Positions 25,934 to 38,500 of a DNA stretch of 64,000 nucleotides are shown here, piece by piece. Numbering within the stretch: the first letter of the stretch is position 1; each line of letters opens with the position of its first letter. Location: positions 1,408,724-1,472,723 of the forward strand of contig NC_018385.1 of assembly GCF_000208865.1 (NCBI RefSeq), written 5' to 3'. Below the pieces are notes generated by a model, which ran no database searches, was not told the DNA's origin, and saw nothing but the letters and a program-made list of their open reading frames with translations. This stretch comes from Neospora caninum Liverpool (taxonomy: Eukaryota; Apicomplexa; Conoidasida; Eucoccidiorida; Sarcocystidae). Made by a program: the position numbers and the translations under genes.

Positions 25934-27285
25934 AATGATAGAGGGTGTACGTGCGACTAGAGAGGAGATAGATATCTGTACTTTTGGGGGGCTGTGTAAG
26001 CGTTTTGACCAGTCGGACCTTTCCCGGATTGCGGGGAGAGGCGTTCCCCAGGTTCAGGGTAGAAAGTGCGAGTCCTTGCATGCATGGCGCATCCGTGAAT
26101 TGGTTTGATTTTGCGTTTTTGTTGCGGTCCAGGACCCTACGCGACTTACGAGGGATCGCCGATGTCGCAGGGTATTCTCCAGTTCGACATGTGGGGCGTC
26201 ACTCCATCCAGCGGTCTGTGCGACTGGTCTGCGCTGAGAGAGAAGATTAAGAAGCACGGCGTACGCAACTCGCTCCTCGTCTCTCCTATGCCGACGGCCA
26301 GCACGTCTCAGATTCTGGGTAAGGCTTCTGGATCCGCGAGTAGAAGACAAAAGAGACCCTGAACCTCACATATTGTCTGCAAAAAGTGTACCGTGGCGAG
26401 GTTCTGGCCAGGGGGATTCAGCGTTGACCCTCTCTCGTGCCCCGGTGTTTGTCCAGATATCCTGCAATTCGGGAGAGCGCTTCTTGTTGTCTCTCGATCC
26501 GCTCGTGTTCGTGTGTCTCCCCTCGGGGTCAATGTACGGCGACCTGTCGATGGCGAGGTCGAGCACGTGCTTTTTGTTTTGTGACATTTGGATGCGTGGC
26601 ACATGTGAACGGGTTTCCTTTTGTTTTTTCTTCGCCAGGCAACAACGAGGCCTTCGAGCCGTACACCTCGAACATCTACTACCGTCGCGTGTTGAGTGGC
26701 GAATTCTTCGTGGTGAATCCACACTTGCTGCGCGATCTGTTGGAGCGCGATTTGTGGTCTGAGGACGTGAAGCAACAGCTGATTGCCCACAACGGCTGTG
26801 TGCTGAACATGGACGTTATCCCGGATGATTTGAAGGCGCTGTACAAGACGGTCTGGGAGATCAAACAGCGCGTGGTCCTCGACCTCGCCATCGACAGGTC
26901 GCCGTACATTGACCAGTCCCACTCCCTCAACATCCACATGGTGAATCCGACGTACGCGAAACTGTCCACGATGCACTTTTACGGATGGCGTGGAGGCCTG
27001 AAAACGGGTTTGTACTACCTGCGCACACAGGCTGCTGCGGATGCGATCAAGTTCACGGTCGACTCTCAGCTGGCGATGAGTGCCAAGGCGAAGCTGAGCG
27101 GAAGCACTTTCTCAGGCGTCCTCACCACCACTACTAGCTCGGCGGCAGACGAAGAGACAAAGAGACAGGACGTTGGCTCAGCGGATCCTGTCGAAACTGC
27201 ACGCACAGAGGCCTCGGGGCCCGTCTGCAGGTGGAGACCGAAAGGCGCCTCCCCCGACGAGCCCTGTGAAATGTGCTCCGGCTAA
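22237..27285 (+). CDS. RNR1: Ribonucleoside-diphosphate reductase large subunit (class I R1), 8 exons
   Basis: Reduces ribonucleoside diphosphates to deoxy forms for DNA synthesis, in the cytosol, as a complex with the small R2 subunit. Exons are 22237-22606, 22966-23088, 23460-23598, 23789-23982, 24308-24691, 25086-25703, 26133-26318 and 26639-27285. All are in phase and give 886 aa (human R1 792). An ATP-cone starts near residue 60 ([20 protein letters not shown]). Active-site residues align with human at a constant offset of 58: Cys276 (human Cys218), Asn485, Cys487, Glu489 and Cys502. The radical-transfer pair Tyr797/Tyr798 is in [11 protein letters not shown]. The C-terminal redox pair is Cys881/Cys884 in CEMCSG. 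The start CCAAAATGG is a strong context. Compared with human R1 it has about 58 extra N-terminal residues and a longer Ser/Thr-rich linker before the C-terminal cysteines. Confidence 0.97.
25905..25935. repeat. (TA)n microsatellite in RNR1 intron 6
   Basis: TATATA repeat in the intron between RNR1 exons 6 and 7. Another short one occurs in the previous intron at about 24984-25002. Confidence 0.85.
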
Positions 27286-29268
27286 GGCGGTCTGTCCGAC
27301 TAAGATTCATGTGCAGACATACATAAATATACATATATATAAATGTACATATATAAATGTATACAGATATATATATATATATGTTTCATGTGGCAGTGTA
27401 AAAGAGTATAGTTGTTTCTGTAGGTAGCTGCGCCTGGGTGCGTGTAAGGCGGGGCGTGAGGATATTTGTAGATGTTTTTGGGAAGATGTGAAAGGGGCGG
27501 CGGCGAGAGATCGACCACGCTGAGGGACGCGCGGATCTTCCGATCCTTTAGAGTCAACAAAGCGGGGAGTAGGAACGGGGTTTTGGAGTCTGGGCGAGGA
27601 CGACGTGTGTGCCTCTCGGAGTCTTCTGGGGGCTGAGAGAAGTTTTTGGCATAACGGAGGAATCGCTTTTGAGACGGGGGGGATGGGGGATGGGTTTCTG
27701 TCAAAGACAAAGCTTCTTTGGGGTCCTCTGGGCAGATGCGTGACCGTCTTGGCTCTAGACAGATCGAGAGGGGGGAACCTCTGTATTTGTGCAACCCCAA
27801 TTTCAAATCATCCACTACATGTGTTGTCTAGACATGCGTTTGCACATCTATAACCATGGTTTTCCAGGACGGGGTTCTGTGTCAGTGAGTCAGACCTCCT
27901 TGTCGGCCGGTCAGTTGTGGGATGTGTTGAGTTTCCAGTTTCAACCTTGGCGACAAGCAGCCGCACGCGTACGCTGCACGAGTTCAATGCACATTCAGAC
28001 TTTTACGTGCATGTCTGTGTTGGCCTGTAGAAGTACAACTTGTATGCAGTGTATCTTTCGCATAGGATGAACCTTTTTGACGTCTTTGTATCACAGCTTG
28101 TTTACCTTTGTCGAATGACGTATGGGGGAATCGCAGCTCATGCACAGAGTTACAAGCCGGCAAGGGAAAGATCTTTCTGGGAAAGCGTCAGAGCTGTGTT
28201 TGGCGACTTTGCCTTTTTGTCTAAGAAGGAGTGTGGTTTTGGCTATCCCGCGTTTATGCGAAACGCGTCCGTTCCCTGTGGTGTCGCGTTTTCTCTGCGC
28301 CAGTCTTTTAAACCTGCAGATGCTTGCGCAAGACACACTCTCCTTTGCGTTTGAATCCGGTGCTTTTGAAACGAAAACCCGATGAGAGACGCGCGGGAGG
28401 TTCGGCGTCTCCCCTGTTCCTCGCTTTTCTCTCTGTCATCACGTGTCGTTCTTTGGAGAAGAAAGAGACACAAGCGTGCGCTGGGCCTCGTCCGTTCTTG
28501 GGGCGCCTTCCCCAGTCGAGTCCTTTCGCGTTCGCGCGCGGGGCTCTACGCACGGGCAAGAGAAGAGGGGCGACGTGGAGAAAAAGCGAGGGGGAGGGAG
28601 CGAGAGGCGGTTTCTGTCGCTGCATGTTGGCGCCTCGAGGGATCGCCGAACTCCTCCAGTCTCCAAAGCGAGGTCTCAAAGTGCAGCGTCCCCACACAAT
28701 ATAAAAATTAGAACATCGACTTTGCGGGGCTCTGCCGCGTGTGGCGAACGTGGCGAAGCCTCCCCTGCTGCCTAACGAGATGTCTGTCAGTTGACAAGAA
28801 CAAACGACCTCACAGTACACCATAAAGACGCACAGACTCGCATATTCTCATAGGCCTCCAGTTCCTCTTCCAGTCGACACATCTGCGCACCAGGCATGAG
28901 CGATGTTGAAGAAGTCGAGAATCAGTGATGTATCAAACGCCCATGCTATATTATATATATATATATATATGACCCATTCACTTGGACGATTTTGAGTTTA
29001 CACTCGCGTCGCCTGAGACGGCTACGTGACTCCTCGCGTTTGTTCCATTTCCTGTCGAGGCCAAACTGTCGGAATCGTACTCGGCCTTTCGAAGAAATCG
29101 CCGTCGAATGAATTTCATTTTCAACTCGTGTACTTTTATGTATCCGGGCGCATTTCGTTTTTCAACGTAGGCCGGTGGATCCGGACTTCGTACGACCAAG
29201 ATACATACACTTGCACGCACTGTTGCGCATATATATCCCTATAGAGATGACGCACACATTTTTGTGTT

Positions 29269-29305
<37 letters not shown>

Positions 29306-29544
29306 TTACTCATATATGTGCATATGTGGAAATTTTTTAGTGTGCGTTGGAGCAGACCGCGGTTGATCGTATTTCTCAAAGAGCCTAGGTTGTCCACAAC
29401 GGATCTTTTTTGAGGGGAATTTTCCCAAATCCTTTCCCGAGGTGACTCGTCCGTTCGTGCGGAGATGAGACGGGAAACTTTACCGCGGACATCCCTGTTG
29501 CTTTCTGCCCGACGTGCGGTTGCCTCGCTAAGCGGAGGCGCGCT
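27286..29544. other. Convergent 3' regions of RNR1 and the giant minus-strand gene
   Basis: About 2.3 kb between two genes that face each other, so it should hold both 3' UTRs and polyadenylation sites. Microsatellites of TATA/CATA type lie at 27318-27384, 28954-28971 and 29269-29316. Short open frames here lack protein-like composition. Confidence 0.6.
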
Positions 29545-32500
29545 TCAAGCCTTTTCCTTCTGTGAGTCTCGCCTTTTTCCGGAAAAGGCAGAAATGGCGT
29601 TGGTGATGAGGCGCACATCGGGCGTTTCCGGAAGGCTGGGAAGCGCACGCGAAGACGGGCGTGTGGCCGCGCACGCAATCACATGGGTCACTTCTCTTGA
29701 CGGCGCGAGAGAGGAGAATCCAGAGACAGGTGTCTCGCCTCTTCCCGCTCTTCCCTGGCTGTCTCTGTGTTCGTTTTCGCCTTCTGTCTCGTCTCGACTG
29801 CATTTCCTCGGTAGTGCCTCGCGCTGGAGACAGGCCTCCGTTTCGCCTTTTTCTTGCTCTCCCACTGTCCGTATCGCTCGCATCGCGTACCCGTCCCTTT
29901 GCCCGTCTCCTGGCGCCGCGAACGCTTCGCTTTCTCTCGCGTCTCGCAGCCGATTTTTCCCCTCGTGCTTCCCCACGACAACCCGCCTGTCCGCGCCTTG
30001 CTCGTGTTCTGCCTCGACGTCGCCTGCGCTCCCTTCCATCTCGTCGTCCATTTGAAACCGTAGGCGAGGGAGGAACCGTTCGCGAGAATCTCCTGCAGGC
30101 TCTGCGTTTGGCCACACGCCACCGTCTCCTTCACCTTTGATAAAGTGTTCTGTCGGGGGCAAACCGCCTTCTCGCCGGGGCTGCGTCTGCAAACACGGCT
30201 GACGCGCAGTCTCCCCGACGCGAGGAGCGCATGCGGAGTCAGGACACAGGAGACGTTCACGCTGCTCACATGCAGAGGAGAGGACTACTGGAGGGTGCCT
30301 GGACAGCCCTTCTCCGTGTCGAGGAAGGCTCCACGGAAGCGCCTTTTCTCGCTCTTCTTTTCGCGTTGGAAGCCCTTTCCGCAAGAGGGCAACTTCAGTC
30401 TTCCTCTTCTCCGCCCCGTGGCGCGCAGGTTTTAGACAGCCGTTCGGATCGGAAAACGAAGACAGCGAAGCGCCAGAAACCTCCGATTCCGTTTCCCCAA
30501 AGGTCAGCGTTCGCGGCAAGTGCGCTGCTGGAAGTTGCGGCGGGCTGGCCGGAACCGGAAACGCGGGGGTAAGGAGGATGCCGGTCTTGTCGTCTCCGGA
30601 CAGCGAAGAAGGCGGAGAAGAGAAAAACGGACTCGTGGAAAAAGTCTCCCTCGGCGGGGGCGGCGCCGAGTCGGCGCCCACAAGGCAGCCGCTCGTCTGC
30701 ATTGGAAGCACGCACGGAAAATGAAAAGACGACAATTGATAGACAGAAACTGCGACGGCGAAACAGAACATGGAAGCAGACAGGCTATATATTCATTTGT
30801 AATGATGCACATATCTGTATGAGCACATATATATATATATATATATGACTATGTTCGTTGAGAGAGGATCTGGCTTCTGGCCATAGACCAATGGAGAGAT
30901 ACTTGTGGCAGGAGAGGGAGACGCCCAGACACACGGATGGTTGCCTGTATGGGAAGAGCTGAATATGAAGAGAAAACGTGAAGGGCGGCAAGAACACGAG
31001 GGCAAAGAAGATCGCATACTCTGTCAAACAGTGGTTGTCTCTTTTCTGTTGTGAGGAGGTAGTCTCCACACACACGCGCCGAAAGCGCCCGCGTTGTTCT
31101 TGTCCCGAGTTCGCAATCGGCAGTTTTCTTCTGTTCTCTGTTGCCTCCCCGCTGCCTTCCCTCGCTGCTCTCTTCCGCCCTTGAAACGTACTTTCTGGAG
31201 TGTCCATCCAGCGTCATCTTTCTCTTGGGCGTCGGACTTCGCCTCAACAGGCCGCCGAGCCATCTCGGTGTCTCTCAGATTGATCTTGCCTCGGTCGTTT
31301 CTCGCTCGATCGCTCTCCGTCTCAGCTGCGAAAACAATCGAAGACGTCTCGCCACACCGAGCCCCAGGCCGCTTCAGCCTTTGCACAATATCTGTCAACC
31401 CCGCGAGGAGCGCGTCTCCCGAGGCGCTTTTCCGGGGAAAGGACTCGGACTGGGGTTGGAGGCCTTCTCGCACAAGTTCTCTTTCTGTCTCTCCGTTAGG
31501 TCTCATCTCGTCTTGTCCGTGATCGTCTTCTCTCTCTCGCCGGTTCCTCTGTCCTTCTCGTCTTCTGCGCGAGCCTTCGCTGGTCGGCTCTGCCGCCGTC
31601 TGTCCTGTCGCCGCTCCCTTTTCTCTCTGCGCTCCCTCGTTGCGCTTGTTCCCGTCTTCTCTTGAGGGGGGACACCCTGTCTCCTCGGCCGCTTCGATCT
31701 GGCCGAACAACTCCGAGAAGGCGGCTCTTTTCTGCCCCTCGAGGAAACGCCTCTGCAGCGCGAGAGCCACCCGAGGCGGGCGCACGCGCACGGATGTCGC
31801 CGAAGACTGCGAGGGCGACAAGGAGGGAGAAGAAGGCGATTTCAAGGAAGCGGAGTGACGCCGCGTTGCTCGGAAAGTAGGGAGGCGGTCGTCTCCCACA
31901 CCGGAAAACAAAAACGAAAAATCAGCCAAGCGGCTCGCTTTAGCCTCAAGCAGAGTCCTTCGGCTGATAGAAGAAGAAGAGGCAGAAGAGGAAGAAGAGG
32001 ACGGAGAAGAGGCGGAAGAGGAGGAAGACGATGCGGAAGAGGAAGAAGACGAGGCGGAGGGAGACTGTTGTTGCGGGCCTTTGGGTTTTGAAGACCCAGA
32101 AGATCGAGCTAGGCTCGCGGAAGCACTCGCGAGCGGGTCGTCGTGGGCGAGGATGTCTGGTGAAGAAAGCGAGAAAAAAGAGGAAGAGAAGGAGAAAGAA
32201 GAGGCAGAGCGAGCAGACAACGGCTCGAGTGTCGAAGAAGACCTGGAAAGAGGTCCAGGTTTCGAGTCAAATTCTCGGCTCGAGTGACTCGATGCGCATG
32301 TCACTTGAGAGAAAGAAAGCGCTGCCCGGAACTGCGAGGCTTCCTGCCGAAACAAACGCGGCGCGCGGGGCCTCACAGAAGAAGAATGGGAAGAGGAATG
32401 AAAGCTCTGATCGACTGGGGCGGGAGCATCGACGACTTTCGTGGGAATGCCAGGACGCTTTCGACGGCTCCGAGAAAGACTGCTGCTGGCTGAGAGAGAG

Positions 32501-35500
32501 AGGAGAGGCGCCTCTCTCTCACGACTTCTGAAGAGACAGAAAGCGACAGTTGGTGAAGCAAGATTAGTGTCTTCCTTGTTTCCGCTTCTTCGCCCCGTCC
32601 CTTTTCTGCCCTCCCGTCTGACCACCCTTACCGTTCGCGGCTGAGTTCGCCTGCATGCACGTCGATGCCTCGCTCCTGGAAGCGGCGGTCTCCTGGCGAC
32701 ACTCCCAACTGCGGCACGAGCAGTTCGTCCTCAGTTTCCTTCCTTTGTCTCTCTTCTGCACTGCGCGAACCAAAGTTAGAGCCCTTAGGTCGAACTCTGT
32801 CTTCTCGCTGTCTCGGGGCTGCCTCTCCCACCCTTTTGCTCCACCGAAGAGGATCTACCATCGCGAGGACTTCGCTCTGTCTCGCCTGTTCCAAACATAC
32901 TTCTTCCATTTCTGTGACTCGCGAGTGTCTAGATTCCCTTTCCGTGTCTCTCAAGTGTCTAGCGTCTCGTTCCTCTGCTTCTGCGCGTTCGCCTCCTCCA
33001 TGTCGTCCTCGAGGCACACGAGGTAGAATTGCAGCCCGTTGCGGCTGCGGCCTCCTTCGCCGAGAAGGGGAAGGCGCGTAACGCGGTGAAGTATCTGACG
33101 GCGATCGAGACGAGCCGCCAGAGCTCTCTGCGCTGTGCGGCGAGCGGCGCGTTCCTCTCGCTGAGTTCGCGCTTCTGGGGCTGTGGAAAGGCGAGCAGAA
33201 AGAGCGTTTCCCTCGCCAGGCGCCGCCTGCCGCTGAGGAGCTCGACCAGTCACCACACTCCGGTGGCGGCTTTTCGGTGTGCCGGGGAGAATCCGGCGCT
33301 TCATCCCTCCGCGGAGAAGGCAAGAGAACCGCACTGTCGCCACGCAGGCTCGGGCCCCTGCCTCGCGCAAAACAGCTTTCGTCGACTTCTCGTGACTTCC
33401 GCGGGGGAATGAAACAGCCAGAGCTGGCCGAGGGGGAAGACAAACGGGGCTGTCTCTCTGAGTCTCTCTCGCTTTCTCTCTCTCTGTCTCTCTCGGCCTC
33501 TGTGTCGAGTTCTCGCCGGTCGCCTCTTTCACCCCGTCGGCGTCGGAGCGCTCCTCTCGCCTCTCCGTGCAGGCGACGCGTCAGTTTTCCCCGGCTTCCT
33601 TCAGGCGCTTCTCGCCGCGCTTCTGTCTCCTCGAGGCCTCTCAACTGCCTCGCAGAAGGATTTGTGGGTCCCGGCGCCGCGGCAGAAGCTGCCAAGTCGA
33701 TGCGCGAGGCGGGAGACGGAGAAGAGCGCCGAGAGGCGTCAGCTCTGAGCGCCTCGCGGAGGGCACGCGCCTCGGCTTCTTTCTGCAGACGGCAACGGTC
33801 GCGGCGCCGCTCCATGTAGGCGAGGGTGTCTCCCCACATTCTGCGACGAGAAGAAACAGGGCAAAGACCACTTCCGAAAGCTCCATCGTCAGTACCTTTT
33901 CTCAACTTTCCTCTGTGCTGTGCCTTGCTCTCTCTGGTTTTCCGCTTCAGGTCCGCTTCTCGCCTCTCGCCTCTGGGGACGTCTCTCTCTCTGTGGCTTT
34001 CGGCCTCTGCGCCTCCCCGCTCTTTGTGGCGTCGCTTGCCTCTCTTTTTCAGCCCCAACTCCCGCGCCGCACGCACCTCTCCGTGATCTTCTTCACCTCC
34101 TGCGCACTGCGTTTGCGGCTCGGAGGCGCGTCGCTCGCGGCACTGCGGCCTGCAGGTGTGCGAGTGGCTGGCTTTCGCTCTTTTTCGCGCTCTCCTCGGA
34201 GCGGCCTGGAGCGCGCGAGCGCGAGGACGCTTTCGCGGACTTCACCGACTTTCTCGCCTGTCGCGCGCGTTCGCCAAGACGACCGGTGACCCACGAACAG
34301 GTAGCTCGACTCTGCGTTGTCTCTGGAAGCAGCGGAAGAAAGAACCACAGCCTCTTCTGTTCGCTGCGCCGTCTCGGCTTCGCTCTGCACAATCTCTCGC
34401 GGTCCTCTTCTCTCCTCGTCTCTTGGTTGCGTCTTCTCCGTCTCGCGACGCTGCGAGCATGTGCAGAGTTCCTGACTCGCCGCTGGTCCGTCCTCGCGAT
34501 TTCCTTTCCTCGCCTCTTTCGTGTCTCCTCTTTGCGAGAGGCAAGAGTCGACTGCGGAAATCTCCGACTCGCAGTCACATGTACACCACGCAGTCTCCCC
34601 TCTTTGCTTTCGATCCTTGCCCGTCTCCTTGTCCCTCTCTCCTTCGTCTCTGTCCACCCCTTCTCTTTCCTGAGTTGTTGCGCCTTCATCCACTTCGTCT
34701 TCGCTTCCTTCTCTTTCGTACTCAGTTCCGCCTTTTCCTTCCCGTTTTCTCTCGTCGCAGTCGACTCCGTTCGGTTGCCTCTGCAGTCTCCGAGGAAGCA
34801 GCCGGAGGCCGGAACACGTGCAGAGCTGTCGCCTTCTCACAACGGGGGCTGCCGGCTTCGCGGCCGCTGCCGAAGAAAGACAGAGATAGCAAGACGCCTT
34901 TCCTCGCCCGGGACACACGGCTTCATCTCGACAGGCAGCATCCGGAGGAGAGGCTGAATCCTGGCCTGTTGAGTTTCCGCTTTGTCTGGACGCCGCGAGG
35001 AAGGAGACGCAGCGCTTCTTGCCGTGGGCAAAAACTGAACAGCGCAAAGACAGAACACATGCTTTCTCTCTGGAGGCGCCTTTCCCTCCTGTTTGAAAGA
35101 GACAGAGAACGAGGCAGGAGAAAGGAACAACCAGTAACTGCTCGCACCCGCGGACACTGCTGTCTCTTTTCTCCTCTCCGTGTTTGTGCCTCGACCTCTG
35201 CGCCTCTCTCTCGCGTTTCCTCCCTCCGTTTCTCCTTCTCCTCGCGTGTTCTCTCGCTTTCCCTTCTCGATGCGTGTCTCCTTCTCTCTCGATTCTGTGG
35301 AGTTGTTTGAGCTCCGACCTGATTCGTGTCTCCCAGGCCTTGTCCACGCGCGGATCGCGGTCGCGAATTCCAATTTCTTCGGCTTCAACTGCGGAGTCGC
35401 CGCCTCTCGCAGTTCCCCCTCCAGCGAAGCTTCATCCGCCGAACCTTCACACGGCGCGTGAAGCTTCGCCGACAGAGATGCAGGGCATGGAGGAAGTCTC

Positions 35501-38500
35501 GACGAAGGCTCCAATTTTGCTTGGGAATCTCGGCATTCGTTATCCGCCTTCCGAGAAGCCGGCGAAACAGACGGACGAGGAGAAGGACGAAGAGAATGAC
35601 GAGAAGAAGACCGCGAGACCCGACACATGTTTTTTCTGCTTCTGGAGAAGGGGGGAGCAGAGGAAGGGAGAGACGCGGCTCTGTGCGAGAGAGAAGATCT
35701 GAAGGACCGACTTGGAAGCGAGTGCTCGAGGAAGCGACGGACTTCTACCACGCAGCGAAGCGCGTCTGTCAAAGCATCTGAACTCTGTCCTGGGAAACAA
35801 GAGAGCAAAACACGAACCGAGAAAGATGGGGCAGAACGGACAGGCAAAAGGCTCTGCGAGAAGAGGGAGGAATTGAGAAAGACGCAGGAAGCGAACTGAG
35901 GTGGAACCAAGGAGGTTTCTCTCTGCTTTTGTTGACACTAAACGAGGGATGCAAGCGCCGCAGGCGACTGGTGTGTGTGCGTGAGTTTCTCGCGTGTCTC
36001 CATAGGCGCCGTTCGACGTCCCCGTCTTTTTCTCGAGACTCTCTCCTTTCTTCGATTATTTGGCTACCCTGAACTTTCGGAATCCATCGCGTTTCGCCGC
36101 GTTGATCGACGCTTCTCACTTTCTGAGGCGGCCTCACCGGGACGCCACGATACACATTTTCCAGTTTCCGTGCTCTTTCGTGTTCTCGTGCTTGTTCTCT
36201 CTTTCTCTCCCTTGTTCTCTCCAGTTCTTACTTGTTGTCTCCATCTCGATATCTTATTCGCTCTGTGTTTAACGTCTCGACACCCGCCTTCACCCCCCGC
36301 CTTTTGGGCTCTATCGGGACGAACGCTCTTTCCTCGTTTCCCTTTGCATGGGCGAGGGGGAGACGCTGTTTTTCTTCCACATTGCAACAGCGAGGGGCGA
36401 AATCGCGAGAGCAAAACAAGATGAAAAAGGAAAAAACTCAGTGAAGGCTCACCTCGCAGCAAACGCGCCTCTGCTAATCGAAGAGCGCGTGGTAGCTGGA
36501 ATTCCGTCAGGCGCTTAAAGACGGGGGGCAAACGGGGAGAAAGCGCCACGGGTGCACAAGGAGAGAACGACGGTAGAGACGAAAACGACTGAGAAGGACT
36601 GGGCGCTTCCTTCCTGGCTCGTAGTTCTGCCTGGAACCTCGCGGACGCACTCCGGTGTCCACGCACCTCCGTGTGGCCTAGCGAAAGGCAACATGCAGCT
36701 GAAGCTCCGCACCATAATAACCGCACTCTATGGTTTGGCAGAGTAATCAGAGAGCTCAGATACAACATATACATGCGAATATACATGTGAATCCCCTAGA
36801 CAGAGAAATCCACAAAGGCACATTCACAGAAAAGTGGATACATACGAGTCGCACAAATCGAAATCTATACGGGTGTATGCCTGAACAACCACACCTAAAT
36901 ATGCAGCTCATGCAGATCGTCCTGTGCACAAAAGGATGTGGCGATGTCGCTTTTCGTCCCTCTTCCCTCTTTCGTTCACAGTGTGTTTGCGATCGACACT
37001 ACTCGCCTATGCGACGATACGCGAAGTGTTCGCAGGTCGCCTTGCTGCACGCAACACTTTTCCGCCCACATTTTTCTTTTCGAGGAGAGTTGCCGCGAAG
37101 GTCACGGACAGACGGGTGTCGAAAAAGAGAAGACCCGCTGTCTGTTTTCTGTGCCCGCGTCTTGTCTCTTCCTCGGTCTCCTCTCCCTGCTCCAGTGTGC
37201 GCGACGCCTTCGACCAAACGCTTGTTGAGGAGCGCCACCAACTGGTGATGGTTCGCAGCAAGTCCCTCGCGCTCTTCCTCGCACATTTCATCCAATCCAT
37301 GCTCTCGATAAGACGACAAAACCTCGACACCCAACACCTCTCGTCCACCCCTGCAAATGCGCGCTTTCCGACACATGGCGCGAGGCGTTCCTTCTCTCTC
37401 TCCTTTCTCTCCTTTCTCTCTTTCTTTCTCTCTTCCTCTCTCTCTTTCCGTCTCTCGTTCGCTGTCTTTCTTTTCCTGGCGACGTGCTTCGAGCTGTGGT
37501 TGGGGTTGACAGTGACACTGTTCGCGGTGGCTTTGGCCAGATCCCGACAGGGAGGACTTTCCGCTGTCGCGTTCTCTTTCCCCTGTTTCTCTTTCTGTCT
37601 TTGTCTCCGTGAGGCGCGCGTTCCTGTCTGTCCCTTGCTCCCGGCTTCTTCCTTTCTCTGTTCGACTTTCGCCCTTTTCTTCTGTCAGCTCGTCGATTTC
37701 TTCCTCGCATCCTCCCCGCGAATGACGCCGCGACCTGACTCGGCGGTAGGCGCAGCGCTCTCTGTGAGATCGGAGACAGAGTGCACATCCTTCGCTCTCT
37801 TCCTCCTTCTCGCCAGGTGGAGAAGACAGTGTTGCCCACCGCGCGACAGCCTTCCCCTTCTCGGTCCTCTCTCCCGCCTCTTCCCCCTCGTCTTCTCCTC
37901 GCCAGCGCCACTCAGAGACCCGATTCTCCCCGTGTGACTCCATCCTTCCCGTCGCGGTCTTGAGCATGCCCTTTTCTTCGCCTCGTCCTCTTCCTCGCCT
38001 TGCCTGCGGCGCGTTTGCGCCCCGTTCGACTGGAGAGAAAACAAATCCCTCGACGTGCGCCGCCTCCGTCGCGTTTTCCCCGTCACTGTCGTCCACTGAC
38101 ATGGCCGCGGAGACTCGCCCCCCCTCGGCGGGCGCTGCAACGGCGGTCCGTCCCGCCATCTCCGCCTCTTCGCTCGCATGCGGCAACCGCGGCGACAAAA
38201 CCCAAAGAGGAGGAAGAGAAGGAAGAGGAGGGGAAGATGGAGATGGGAGAGGAGGAAGAGAAGGGGAAGATGGAGACGGGAGCGGAGGATGCGCTGAGGA
38301 AACAGACAAAGAAGAAGGGCGACCTGCAGAAGCACGCGGCGCGAGAAGGAGGGGAGAGGCTTCGCAGATAGCAAGACCCGTGAGGGAGAGAACTGGTCGC
38401 GTTTCGAGCGGCGGGTGGTTCGGCATCTCCCGTCCCGCCACGGATGCCGGAAGGTCGCGAGACTCTATGGTTTTCAGAACTGCTGATGAAAATGCCAGGC

